Origin: Lepraria neglecta
Taxonomy: Eukaryota > Ascomycota > Lecanoromycetes > Lecanorales > Stereocaulaceae
Length of the DNA: 64,000 bases
Assembly (NCBI GenBank): GCA_033220425.1
Contig: CM065649.1
Span: 3,906,001 to 3,970,000 of the forward strand
Reading direction: 5' to 3'
The position numbers and the translations under genes are program-made. The notes beneath the pieces were generated by a model. It did not search any database, was not told the DNA's origin, and was given only the letters and a program-made list of their open reading frames with translations. Shown here in pieces: positions 10,554 through 22,763 of this stretch; positions within the stretch are counted from its first letter, which is position 1, and every line of letters begins with the position of its first letter.

Positions 10554-10980
10554 TGTTAGAACCATAGGTTCTAACAGGACTGTCCTGTAGGACAAGGTAC
10601 TACAGACAGGACTAGCAGCTGAAGCGATGAGCGCAACGAGCGCCGTGCGCTCATGGCGCTCAAGAATGATGAGCGCAATGAGCGCCGTGCGCTCATAACG
10701 CTCATAAGATGCTTGGCAGGATTTCTTATGTCTACATATACGGGGCTTTGCCCGTTGTTTAGAACAGTGTGTTCAACTTAGCGAACCTTTACTTGGTTAA
10801 TCTTCCTGGTACTCCTTATACTATACTTTACTAGTTATCAATATAGAACGTATCAACTACCTCCAACCACAAAGACTACCATTCTACCTGAGTAACTCCT
10901 CTCCCACAGAAGCGTAAGACATCTATACCCATACCCGATTATCGCACCGTTAGGTAAACGATCGGACGTAGGTCGTAACA
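10554..10980 (+). repeat. 5' LTR of the gypsy fossil
   Basis: 427 bp, starting TGTTAGAACC and ending GGTCGTAACA. It holds two roughly 42-bp direct repeats each built on GATGAGCGC...GCGCTCAT inverted motifs. Confidence 0.93.
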
Positions 10981-13900
10981 CTTTGAACACCCTAAGGGAT
11001 AAGTTCTTCAACAACTTCAGGCAGAAACCCTACCCCAAGCACCTTAACGGTTACTGGCCAGAGACGCTATACTATAGACAAAGGATCTAGAAAAAGGATT
11101 AAGGTTACAGTACTAGACCTGTACTACGGAGATAGGGATAAGCTTGAGCTATAGCTTACACAAGTATAACTATACCTTCTATTCCAGGGGGACTTGCTCC
11201 TAGCAACTAGACACACTACCTTCGCCATATCGTACCTACGAGGACGGGCCCAAAAGTAGGTCGAACCTTTCCTAAAGAAGTATATAGAAGACGACAACGA
11301 AGACGGCGACGTTAAGTTATAGATAGAAAGTATACCAAAGTTTATAGTTAAAATCCGCCGTATATTCGGACCTTCTAATAAGGTAAATACAGTAATACGT
11401 ATCATTTAGTATATAAAGTAGAAGAAGTCAGCGTCAGAGTTTTCAACTCAGTTTCAAATATACACTACTAAAATAGGCTAGGATAATAATACGCTGATGA
11501 CAATATATCGTCAGGGCCTCAAAGACAATATTAAAGATAAGCTTATAAGATTCGGAGGAGTAATCGATACTCTAGACAGACTTATTAAAAATACGATCGA
11601 GATCGACAATAAGCTATTCAAATGATCTATAGAGAAACGGCATAACGGAGGAGTCAGCGGAACCCGACATAAGGGATTCTTCTTAAAAACGAGGAATTAC
11701 CGACAAGACTACAGGGGACGCGATACTTATCGTGGCACGGTGCTAATAGAGATTAACTTTATTTAGATAGGAAAGAAGAAAGGAAACTTTAAAGGGAAAA
11801 AGCAGCACGGGGGAAAGAAAGTAATTACTTACTATAGCTATAGCAAACTGGGTTACATGGCTAGAGACTGTAGGTCAAAGAATATAGTACACTGACCGCA
11901 GATTAACGTAATAGAAGGAGGACCTCCGGATAACAAGGAAAACTCTAAAGAAACATGGCCACTCTACGATATAGAAGAATTTAGTCAGGATTCGGAAGAC
12001 GATACCTTCGAATCAGAATTCAATGAAGAAGTATAGAGATATTACTATAGGGATAGTAACAGATCTTAATAGTATAAGACGGATCAGGAACAGCGGAAAG
12101 CTAGTCCGGAGAGACCAGCGACAACACCCGAACCTGGATCTACCACATCCTAAGCAGAAGGAAAATTGCTAGAAGTCAACGAACCTCAATTGGATAAAGA
12201 AGAATATAAACTCTTTAACGAGATCGAAAGCAAAGTATAAGGCGTATTAAATGAGCAATTATCCGTAAAACCCAAATGGGACGAACCTATACGAGACTAT
12301 CGATACGATAGAGAATATTAGTAATATAGCGAGATTCTATATACTGAGTGTGTATTACCCGATTATTCGGTATATAGGGAAGAACGGGGCCGTCTAGTAA
12401 AAGAATACACGGTACCCTTACTCAAGAAAGCTTACTGTAGAGAGATATAGTAGTATAAATATAAGGAAGACAGGTACTAATAGTATCTTGCGAGTAAGAG
12501 GAAGTATTACTACTTCCTATACTTTATAGAAAAGTAGGAAAAGGAAAGAAATAACTTACTTAAAGTCTTCAAGAGAGGAGCTTATAACTAGGTACTATAG
12601 TATAGCTACCTATACGACAAATATATTCCGTATAAGGGTATAAAGGAAGTATATGGATTCCTACCATTATAGGGAAAAGAATAATCTCTCATGCTACGGG
12701 GAAGTATGAGGAGATTAATGCGTTATTCCCCAAACAACAATTATATTCCGCCCAATACCACACTCATATTATTGTACTAGTAAATATTAATAGATAGCGG
12801 ACCGTAGCGATAATAGACAGCGGAGCTACAGGAAATTTCATCTTAAGGAGCTTAGTGGACTCAAGCGGCCTACTAACCCGAAAGAAGAAATTATCCTATA
12901 AGCTACGCCTGGCTGACGGGTCAGTATTCTCAACAGGAAAAGTAGAGGAGGAGATACGCTCCCTACCAGTGATAATTCAGTAATACTACGAGGAGATTAC
13001 ATTCGATATAGTTGGGATAGCTACTTATAATATTATTTTGGGAATGCCTTGGTTGAATAAACATAACCTAGAAATTAACTGGAAGATAAAAGTACTTAAG
13101 TTCGGACAATCTAGAAACGTCACTAGTATTAGACCTATTAGTTAATAGTAGATGATAATAGATAAGAGAAAGAACCGAAGACCGGTCGAAGTATATATTA
13201 CTTTATTCTCAAATAACAAGAGCGACTTCTAAGAGAGAAGGCTCGACTCCTTAGTTACTAGTAAAGGTTAGCGGGATACTAAAGAGAGAGCTATTAAAGG
13301 GAAAGACGAACCTTCTGTAATCCCTCGGGAATATAAATAGTAGGTATACCTATTCGAGGAAGAGACGAGCGTAAAAGCGTTGCCTAAGTACTAGCTATAG
13401 GATTATGAGATCGAACTCGAAACTGGCAAGGCGCCAATATTTAGACCTATCTATATATTATTAGAAAAGGAACTTACTATACTTTGCGGGTATATCGACG
13501 AGAACCTTAAGAAGGGATTTATTCGAGAATCTAAATCACTAGCAGGTTATCTAATCCTCTTCGCGCCGAAGAAGGACGGAAGCTTACGGCTATATGTCGA
13601 CTATCGAAAGTTAAACGATATCACTATAAAAAACAGGTATCCTTTACTAAATATTAGCGAGCTATAGGATCGGCTCGGCAAGGCAAAGATATTTATAAAA
13701 CTGGATCTTAGGGGCGTATATAACCTGATTCGGATAAAAGAAGGCGAAGAATGGAAAACTGCCTTCCGAACTAGATATAGCCACTATGAGTACCTAGTAA
13801 TACTGTTTGGACTTACTAACGCACCAGTAACCTGCTAAGTACTTGTTAATAACGTTATACGAGTATACTTAGATTAAATAGCGATAGCGTACCTCGATAA

Positions 13901-16698
13901 TATCTTGATCTACTCTAAGAAAAAGGAAGAATATATCAAGTATATATAGGACGTTATCGAATGCCTATTACAAGTGGGACTTCTCCTTAAACCAGAAAAG
14001 TGCGAATTTTATAAGGACTCTATTAAGTTCCTAGGATTTATGGTTAGTATAAAAGGTATTAGTATAAGCCCGGAAAAAATCAAAGCTATAGCGGAATGGC
14101 CTATACTACAGGACGTCAAAGCAGTGCAAAGTTTCTTAGGATTTGCTAACTTTAACAGGAAGTTTATTAAGGGCTACTTAAAGAAAGCACTTCTACTTAT
14201 AGATATTACTAAGAAGGATATCGGGTTTATATAGGGACAAGAATAACAAAAATCGTTTAATACGTTGAAAAAAGCATATACGGATCTACTAGTACTCTGT
14301 ACCTTTCAAGCCAACGAACCGGCTCGTATTAAAATAGATACCTCGGATCTTGTAATAGGAGTATGCCTTTGTTAAATGAAGGACCAAAAGTAGTATCTAG
14401 TTACCTACTTTTCACGAAAAATGTCAGTAGTAGAATAAAACTATAATATATACGACAAAGAACTACTTGCTGTAGTATATATACTTCAAAATTGGAGAGT
14501 ATACGCAGAAAGCTACTCGGACCTAACCATCTTTACGGATTATAAGAATCTTCTTAACTTTACAACGATAAAAGAGTTGAATAGGAGATAAGTTAGATGG
14601 TTAGAACTACTTAGATAATATAAGTTCAAGATAACCTATACCCTAGGAAAAGATAATGGTCGAGTAGATACGCTTAGCAGGCGATTAGACTATATAGAAG
14701 AAAAGAATATTATAGAACGACTAATCCTAAAACGAGAAGCCGATAGATCATTAGTGCCGCACCAGGCATTAGTAATGACCCTTCGCATATTAGGACCTGA
14801 TATAACTGACAGGATCGTAAAGGCCTATAACAACGATACATTCGCAATAAAGCTACGACAGGATTAACCAGATTCAGTGTTGCTTAGATATCAGGAAAAG
14901 ACTTACTTACCTGATGCATGCGTTGAAGAAGTGATCAGGGATCACCACGATAACCTACTACAAGGTCACCCTGGAGTGTCCAAGACTATAGAACTCCTAG
15001 GACGAGGATACGCAGCGCCGAAACTTAGGGTACGCGTTGAACAATATATAAAGGAATATATTCAATACCAGCAGAACAAGTCTGTATGATACACCAAGTA
15101 CGGGCAAATTCAGTTTGCGCCTGTACCAGAGTCGCCGTGGGATGATATTATAATGGACTTTATGGTTAAACTACCACCTTTGAAGGATCCGGCTACGCAG
15201 GATACCTTTGATTCAATAATAGTCATTATGGACAAACTCACCAAGTATACGATAATGATACCGTTCAAGGAAACATACAAGGCAGACTAGTTAGCCTTTA
15301 TATTACTCGACAAGCTGATAAGGGATCACGGTATACCCAGATCAATAACGTCCGATAGAGACAAGTTGTTCACTTCTAACTACTAGAGAACGCTGATAGC
15401 AGCAATTAGAACTAAACTTCGGATATTAATAGTATACCATCTATAGACTAATGGATAAACGGAACGTGCAAATCAAACAATAGAAGCATATCTCAGATAT
15501 TATATGAACCTAAAATAAGATAACTGGGTTTCACTACTTCTAATAGTATAACTAGCATATAACGACAAAAGGTCAGATACGACGGGTCTAATACTATTCT
15601 TTACCAACTACGGAAAGAATATAAATATATTTCTGTAAGCTAGGGAAGGACCTAATGTAGAAAAAGCCTTAGTTAAGGTAGAGGAGCTAAAGAATTTATA
15701 TAAGGATATATAAAGGACGATTGAAAGCTCTAATAACAAGTTAAAAGAATATATTAACAGTAAAAGAAAGAATATTCCTTAGCTTAAAGAGGGGGATAAA
15801 GTATATCTCTTAATAAAAAATATAAAGACAACGAGACCAAGTAAGAAATTAGATTATATCAAGGTCGGACTATTCTTAATTAAGAAGGTAAAGGGAGCTG
15901 TTAACTATAAACTCAAGCTTCTACCTGACGCTAAGGTATATCCGGTATTCTATATCTTACTTCTAGAGCTAGTAGACTCTAATATACTACTCTAAGAAAC
16001 GTTTTATTATAATATTAAGGAAGAAATAGAGTATAAGGTCGAGAGGATCCTAGATAGAAGAAATCAGTTCTATCTAGTTAAATAGAAAGGGTACGACGAA
16101 ACGGAGAGTACCTGGGAACCTCTTAGGAACCTTGCGGGGAACTACAGGGAACGCCTATAAGAGTTTTATCGGAGATAAGAGAAGACCAGTCGAAACTCTC
16201 GGGGCCCTCTAGGCCGGGGAGGAGGTTAAACTACTCGGAGCCGACGTTAAACATCAAGCCGTCAGGGGTGTCAGAAGGAAGACCCTTATCCTTCTCTAAC
16301 TCCTTAATATTCTATAACTCGCGCTTAACTAACTTTCTCTCTTTATCCTAAACTCGATCGAATTATAATTAAAGGTATATAAGTTTCGCCTGCGTTTCTT
16401 TTATTTCTGACCAAGTGTCATCGCGAACTTTCTTAATACGACGCATCTCGTTAACAGATATAACTAGGTTATACTTCTTGCCTGCAGCGATGTAGTTAGA
16501 ATAATGATCTGAACGGACACCTACCAAGCATTACCTATTACCCCTCGTACAGAGAGTATAAGGACGTATCACGAATCTAGATAATTCACTAGAGAGCTCT
16601 TTGCGACGAACGATGGGATCTTTAGAACAGATATTTCAACGAGGAGGCATGAAGGATAGATAGTTTCTCGGGACGAGAAATCTGGAGGAGGGGGCTAG

Positions 16699-17125
16699 TG
16701 TTAGAACCATAGGTTCTGACAGGACTGTCCTGTAGGACAAGGTACTATAGACAGGACTAGTAGCTGAAGCGATAAGCGCAACGAGCGCCGTGCGCTCATG
16801 GCGCTCAAGAATAATAAGCGCAATGAGCGCCGTGCGCTCATAACGCTTATAAGATGCTTGGCAGGATTTCTTATGTCTACATATACGGGGCTTTGCCCGT
16901 TGTTTAGAACAGTGTGTTCAACTTGGCGAACCTTTACTTGGTTAATCTTCCTGGTACTCCTTGCACTATACTTTACTAGTTATCAATATAGAACGCATCG
17001 ACTACCTCCAACCACAAAGACTGCCATTCTACCTGAGTGACTCCTCTCCCACAGAAGCGTAAGACATCTACACCCATACCCGATTATCGCACCGTTAGGT
17101 AAACGATCGGACGTGGGTCGTAACA
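16699..17125 (+). repeat. 3' LTR of the gypsy fossil
   Basis: 427 bp, colinear with the 5' LTR without gaps; about 96% identical with only transition differences. It is preceded by the polypurine stretch GGAGGAGGGGGC. Confidence 0.93.
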
Positions 17126-17146
17126 TATAGGACGGAAGCGCTAGCG

Positions 17147-17568
17147 TGTTAAGACCAGGAGCTATGATTAGGGGTGCGCCCTCATGGCGTAGTGCCCATC
17201 ATGGCACGAGTCGGACTGGACTATGCCCGACTCGGACAAGACCCTGAGGGCTTGGCATGCTAAGCGATGAGCGCAATGAGCGCAATGCGATCAAAGCGAT
17301 CATGGAAGGCTTGGCGGACTTTCGTATGTCTATATGTGCAGAGCACTGCTCACCACTTGGAGCATCGTGCTTAACTTACTTCCTACTTGCTTGTTTACTA
17401 CATGCGATAGATCTCTTAGGCTAGGCACTGAACATATACATCATCTGATTATATACCAGACCCGCTTAGTATCACTTGAAGCCTGCTTCATACTCTTGCT
17501 CTGTTGCACCCCTATCCCTATTGAGAATCAATCCATAATACGATACCCGCACGCAAGGGTTCGTAACA
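17147..17568 (+). repeat. Solo LTR of a related gypsy family
   Basis: 422 bp starting TGTTAAGACC and ending GGTTCGTAACA, flanked by TAGCG on both sides (17142-17146 and 17569-17573). It shares the GATGAGCGCAATGAGCGC core and the general layout of the 427-bp LTR but is clearly another family. A single LTR with its own target duplication indicates LTR-LTR recombination. Confidence 0.88.
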
Positions 17569-18600
17569 TAGCGGAATAATAATATTCCACTCGCAGTACT
17601 CTAAGAATTCCTTTATAGTATAAGATCCGTAGCTGTCGAAAATAAGGAGTTGGTAACCGCCCTTCTAAAAGCGACGCGAATGGATATCAAAGTACTTAAT
17701 CTACTGTAAAGATATCTAATCGTCAGTGTTCCCTAAGTCGCTAATAGTAATAGCGAGCTCGTCTACTAGGTTATTTTGAAACCATTTGGCTAGAATCCTC
17801 TGCCCGGCAATAATAAGCATTGGTCGAATATTATGCCTAACACCATTAATATATTCCTGCGAGGATAACGACTCGCGATTCTCCGGGTCCGCTGAATAGA
17901 TCTTTCGAATAGGATCAATACTGAGTACCTAATCCTCGCGTAGTATCCTAATTCGAAAGCCGGTCTCGTCAAAGTTCCAGGTGTCTTCTAAATAGATCCC
18001 GTACTAAGTAACCAAGTCTTTATAGCGCTGGAAATGGCCCTGCAGTAGTACCAAATCATGTACGTTCTTCCGCGCAGCAGCTAATGGCTTTTATCTGATC
18101 TTATAGAGCTTATCCTGACGTGTAATCCACCTCTTAGCCCAATATATACTGACAGTAGGATACGGTTTTGTAGGATCTGCGTCCTGGCGGAGAATTTGAT
18201 TCGCGGAGGTCTGGATCTCGCGGAGGCCCCTGGACAGCCCATTTGATCAAGGCGTATAAAGTATTGCTGTAGGGCAAGCTCTTGGTCCGGTCGTAGCTTC
18301 CTCCCATGGAGTCCTCGTACTGCTGATTTGGATGGTTTGCCATCGAGTCGCGCTCGGAGGCGCTCATAAGGTACGTTAAACTCTCTAGCAATTACGCTCC
18401 GTTTGGCGTTCTTTCGCGTTTTATAGGCGTCTACGGCCTTGAGGATCCTTTCCTCAACGTCTCGATAGGTGTCAGGCATGGTGGTGTTGAGTAATAGTGG
18501 TTGAAAGACAAATAGTTGGAAATTCGGTTAAATTTGTTCCATGGGGTGCGCTAGTTCTATGGGTGAGGGGTGCCAAGTATTTGGCGGTGGGGTGCGAATA

Positions 18601-19104
18601 TATATATTTACTTACACGAACAGCTTCGAACTGTTCTGTACTTTTATTAGTATTAGCGCGGTGTTTGGCCATATAAGCGCCATAAGGAATACCCTAACTC
18701 TAAACGTGACGCTTTTAATTTCCAATAGGCCTTTGCTTATAACGTCTGGATATTCCTAGTATAGAACTTACCTATGTACAGGCATTGTAGTATGAATTGT
18801 AGTCTGTAGTTGGCTGGGCTTATTCGCAGCCGTCATATATAGGCGGGGCTATGAGCGGGGGTTGCCAGAAAGCTAGCTCAGGAGCGCCTCCGGGGGCCAC
18901 CGAGGCAGCCCCAAATCGATTCCGTTGGGCCCCAAATTTGGAGGCCACCTGCGCAAAGGATATGCGATGAATCAGTCTAAATCAGGGCCCCGTAGGTACC
19001 ATATGGCGCGAGTTATTCGACTGCGCAGCGTTGAAATGTTGATGTTTTAGGGCTGCGGGCGCTAGGAACACGCCCAGACATCAACAAAGCTAAGGACTCT
19101 CCCA
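18601..19104. other. Spacer, nothing recognised
   Basis: About 500 bp between two DNA transposons. A GC-rich stretch (18840-18960) stands out from the AT-rich surroundings, but no coding or repeat signal is seen. Confidence 0.4.
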
Positions 19105-19582
19105 GTGGACAAAAAAGCCCGATAATCCGCGCTAACCGAGGACCCCACCAAAATTTGTATGCGCATCTCCATCTTACTATTTAATAACCTGTCATTGCGC
19201 CCTCGCCAGCTATAACGGCACGTAATCTATCTGGTATTATATGTACACGTTCGTTTATAAACGGCTGCGAAATACCATCCCATGCGTCATTAATAATTGC
19301 GCGCATTGATTGATCGTCCCAATGAGGCACCTTTTGTAATGCCTATTTTGGTGCCTGTCATAGGGTTTCAATCGGTGCTAGATCCGGAGAACCAGGGCAA
19401 TTAAAGTAGTATTTCAGGCCGATTTCTTGCTTCTATCTCCGTACTGGGTTATTAGCTTTACCGCCCCTATGGCCTGAATCGCCATCTTCTTCCAGTATAA
19501 ATGGATCAATACGCCCAGCACGCATACAAATTTTGGTGGGGTTCTCGGTTAGTAGCGCGGATTATCGGGCTTTTTTGTCCAC
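19105..19582 (-). mobile_element. Internally deleted Tc1/mariner derivative
   Basis: Inverted repeats of about 58 bp starting GTGGACAAAAAAGCCCGATA bound only 478 bp. The interior (about 19184-19503, minus strand) reads as the last third of a Tc1 transposase: a GDSGH stretch, then YYFNCPGSPDLAPIE with the catalytic acidic residue and an RLRAVIAGEG end, with a few stops. The 5' two thirds are missing. A TA duplication is not evident at these exact ends, so the true ends may be slightly different. Confidence 0.72.
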
Positions 19583-20219
19583 GGCTAACCAAACACCTCG
19601 TCTCAATGCTTGGCAAGGAACACCAAAATTGCACAACTTCAACGTCATATAACTTTACGGCTTTACAAAAAAGTTTCAATATTGTTGATTCCGAAAATTC
19701 ATAAATATCAGGAAGATTACCTATAAATTTAAAAGGATTTCGCAAGATACGCGTTGAGTTTTCCTGTTATAAAAGTTGCGACTCAGAGGCGCCAAGAACT
19801 CGGCCCTGAAACGAGGTGCTTAGCCGTATAGGGGATAGGGCCATTCTGATTGGCTGCAAGTGCGGAATACCTCCGAATGTTTATTATAAAACAAAGCCAG
19901 CCGAAGTATCATCAAAGGACTCTCCCTGCAACCATAAATTGCCAGATCTTGGAAGATTAACCGTCGATTACGTCCTCAGAATCGGGGTTTCTCCGAAGCC
20001 GAATCACGTGGTAAAAGCGGCATACCTACACGCGTCTCATTCGCTACCACGACAAAATAAAGCAACAAGCAAACAGAACAGAGCAACGAATCTTATGGGA
20101 GCCTGAGAGAAACACGGATTCATTCTATGTCTAAGCTGCGGGTGAGTTACAACAAAGAGGCCCGGTGTATTTTTCTCTTGTTTCTTGTTCTCTAGCTCTT
20201 CTCATTCAAGCTTTGTCTA
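19583..20219 (+). other. Upstream region of the MFS gene
   Basis: No gene is seen. Sequence composition returns to about 50% GC. A pyrimidine-rich stretch (about 20170-20215) lies just before the start codon, as is common for fungal promoters. Confidence 0.4.
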
Positions 20220-22148
20220 ATGTCGGAAATCGAGGGCATCAACATCGAAATGCGCCAGCACGTAAACGCTGCGCACGAAAGCGAAAGTGAAGGTGGAAAT
20301 GCACAGCCGGACAAGCATGACGCAGCATCAGCAGAGCAGGAAGCACTCCATTCAGGTGCTCAGCAGGACGCCGCAGCTACAGAGTATCCCTCCGGCATCA
20401 AGTTCTGGCTGGCTGCCGCGACTCTCTGCCTTGGCATCTTTCTCACCACGTTGGTACGTCAAGCCTCTTCTTGCACACGGTGGTTCGCGGCGGGCAATCG
20501 AGCGAATCGAAGACAAGAGGCCAGGTGGTTTGGGGAGTATCCCCCTTGAGTATCCCCCCAAAGCCCAGGCCTCCCTTCACTCGATTACTCGTCGATGCTA
20601 GAGTTCTTGTTCTGACCCGCTAACGCTCACCTCTCCCTAGGACAGCACCATCGTGGCTACTGCCATCCCTTACATCTCGGATGAGTTCCATTCGCTCAAG
20701 GACGTCGGATGGTATGGCAGTATCTACCTGATGGCCGTCTGTATGTCGCAACTCCTGTTTGGCAAGCTGAGTGCGCGTTACTCGATACGCTGGATCTACG
20801 GTGCTGCCATGTTCGTCTTCCTCGTCGGCTCTGCCGTCTGCGGCGCCGCGCCCAACTCTCTGGCTCTCATTGCTGGCCGTGCCATCGCCGGCCTCGGCTC
20901 CTCGGGTCTTCTGGTCACGGCCTTCTCTCTTGTTCCCTCCCTCGCGCCACCCCCAAAACGCTTCTTGTTGCTCAGCTTGATCTCGATTGCCCGTTCCATT
21001 GGATCCACCTGCGGTCCCTTGATAGGCGGAGCACTTACCCAACGCATATCGTGGCGCTGGAACTTTTACATCAACCTGCCCCTCGGTGCTCTTATCTACG
21101 CCGCCTTCCTTTTCTCTGTCATCCTGCCGAAGCGTGAAAGTGAGGCCTTTACCTCCTTCTCCGACTTGTTGCAGACGCTCGACCTGATCGGCCTCGCGGC
21201 CCTGGTGCCGTGTGTTGTCTGTATCCTCTTGGCGCTGCAGTGGGGAGGAGTCCAATATCCGTGGGGAGACGGTCGTATCATCGCGTTGCTGGTTCTATTT
21301 GGCGTGCTTGGGCTAGTCTTTATTATCATCGAATTCTGGCAGGGCGAGAAAGCAATGCTCCCATCCCGCATCTTCACCCAGCGCAACCTCTCATATACGT
21401 CCTTCTATGCCTTTTGCACTAGTGGAGCCATCTACGTGCTCACTTTCTACCTTCCTATGTAAGATATACTTCTCCCACCCTTAGACTCTCAGTCCTATGC
21501 TGACAATTGGCTTGCAGATGGTTCCAAGGAGTTAAAGAGGCTAGCCCACTCATGTCAGCAGTGTACACCCTTCCGTGGCTCATTACAAGCGTCATCACGC
21601 TTCTTGGAGGCGGAGTAATAATCTCCAAGCTAGGCCATGCTGATGCTTTTATGTTCGTTGGATCCGTCTTTGGTGCCGTCGGCTCGGGCCTCTTCACCAC
21701 CTTCACCCCAGAGACGAGCGAGAGCAAATGGATCGGCTATCAAATCATATTTGCCATAGGGTCAGCCTTCTTCAGCGTGACCCCTCTCATGGTTGCACAA
21801 AATGCCCTCGCCCTCAAAGACATTCCCATCGGCTCTAGCATGATTATGTTCGCACAGATGATGGGCAGCTCCATTTTCGTGTCCGTCGCCCAAGCCCTCT
21901 TCACCAACAGCTTGGCTAGCGGCTTGCAACGTCTCGGAATATCTGGCGTCGACGCGGGTACCGTCTCGACCACCGGCGTTACCAGCATTACTCAAGGTTT
22001 ATCTGAAAATGTCAAGAGGGCAGTGCTACGCGTTATCAACGACGCCCTAGTGCAGTCATGGCGGCTCCCCATAGTCTTGAGCTGCATCTCCATCGTTGGT
22101 GCCCTGGCCGTGGAGCACCGCAAGTCGAAGCCAAAGGACGGTGCTTGA
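20220..22148 (+). CDS. MFS drug/toxin exporter, DHA (14-TM) type
   Basis: Three exons, 20220-20453, 20641-21458 and 21518-22148, give 560 aa. The first 60 residues are a hydrophilic cytosolic tail; the rest is a chain of hydrophobic segments. Family marks are DSTIVATAIPYISDEF in TM1, WYGSIYLMAVC in TM2, the G-R-x-x-AGLG block in TM4, the GPLIGGALTQRISWRWNFYI motif in TM5 and LPIWFQGVKEASPL at the second splice. This is the proton-driven efflux type that often accompanies fungal metabolite clusters (plasma membrane). Introns of 187 and 59 bp split codons cleanly. It is intact and sits beside a SnoaL-like gene and a P450, which suggests export of a shared product (inference). Confidence 0.9.
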
Positions 22149-22763
22149 TTCGCCTCTACACCTATTTCTACTAGAATACCTCGGCGTAACCTTCTCGAAT
22201 ACGAGTCGAGGACATTGCCATAGTCAGATCTGGCGACCAGGTCATGGTGTAGCATAGGTTACCAACGCTAAACGTCCGATCAGAAACTGCTGGTGGGTGG
22301 TCTCTTGTCATACACTTAAGCAGTGACATTGGAGTTCTTTCTCTCTAGGGCTATCCCAGGGCAGAAGGGGGGGAATGAATCATTGTACTAACCAATAAAT
22401 AATCCTTTTCGCATCCTGAGACTTATACAACCTCGGGTAGCCATGCAGTTTGTTCCCAATTTACTTGATACGAACGATTATAACCTATAACGCTGCTGCT
22501 ACCATCTGCCTCCTTGCCGCCTCCCAGCCCACAATGCTCCAGATTCTCCAGATCCTGGCGTCACCAAACAAATATATAGCGTGCTCTGCAAAATTCACAC
22601 GTCGACCATTTGGGACCAGCCCAGCGATTTCTTTGAGGATGGTACAGTCGTTGTACTCGATGCGAATAGCAACGCGCTGAGACTCGGGATCAGCTATCAG
22701 AGTGTGGATATGGAAATCTATGTCTGGGATGGCCTATATTCTCTCCTCTATCAACAAACGGTG
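22149..22763. other. Intergenic, with an unassigned coding-like fragment
   Basis: About 22570-22740 on the plus strand reads as a short protein-like piece with FFEDGTVVVLDANSN and EIYVWDG. It has no clear start or partner exon. It may be the remnant of another gene of this group. Confidence 0.3.

Larger units (their letters stand above)
10554..17125 (+). mobile_element. Ty3/gypsy LTR retrotransposon fossil, full length
   Basis: Two 427-bp LTRs (TGTTA...TAACA) bound a 5.7-kb interior, with TATAG target duplications at 10549-10553 and 17126-17130. The parts come in Ty3/gypsy order: gag with a zinc-knuckle-like segment (about 11820-11890), protease (DSGAT near 12820), reverse transcriptase (about 13470-14050), RNase H (about 14250-14700), integrase (about 14900-15600) and a chromodomain-like end (about 16060-16150), so a chromovirus type. 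A purine-rich tract precedes the 3' LTR. It is broken throughout with dozens of breaks. The LTRs differ at about 16 of 427 sites, all transitions. Confidence 0.92.
9800..18479 (-). pseudogene. Fot1-like transposase remnant in three blocks
   Basis: The minus-strand ATG at 18479 starts a CENP-B-like HTH region (MPDTYRDVEERILKAVDAYK, then VIAREFNVPYERLRARL). The DDE core follows down to about 17574, with WNFDETGFRIRI (first Asp) and YQLLIFDSYGSYT (second Asp). The C-terminal part lies at 10548-9800, with FNKLEFLNVFNDFRAKAF and a Lys/Arg-rich coiled tail. The nested Ty3/gypsy element and solo LTR separate the blocks. Several in-frame stops (mostly TAG at Gln/Trp positions) make it dead even without the insertions. 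Confidence 0.82.
9699..18598 (-). mobile_element. Fot1-like DNA transposon carrying nested LTR elements
   Basis: Fifty-five-bp terminal inverted repeats (9699-9753 and 18544-18598, beginning TTCGCACCCCACCGCCAAAT) are flanked by TA on both sides. Removing the two nested LTR insertions and their target duplications leaves about 1.9 kb, the normal size for Fot1. The transposase runs on the minus strand from 18479. Confidence 0.9.

Noticed and set aside
1-19600. Starship giant element carrying cargo genes
   Set aside because: No tyrosine-recombinase captain (DUF3435-like) frame is visible and the island is explained by separate, individually bounded transposons.
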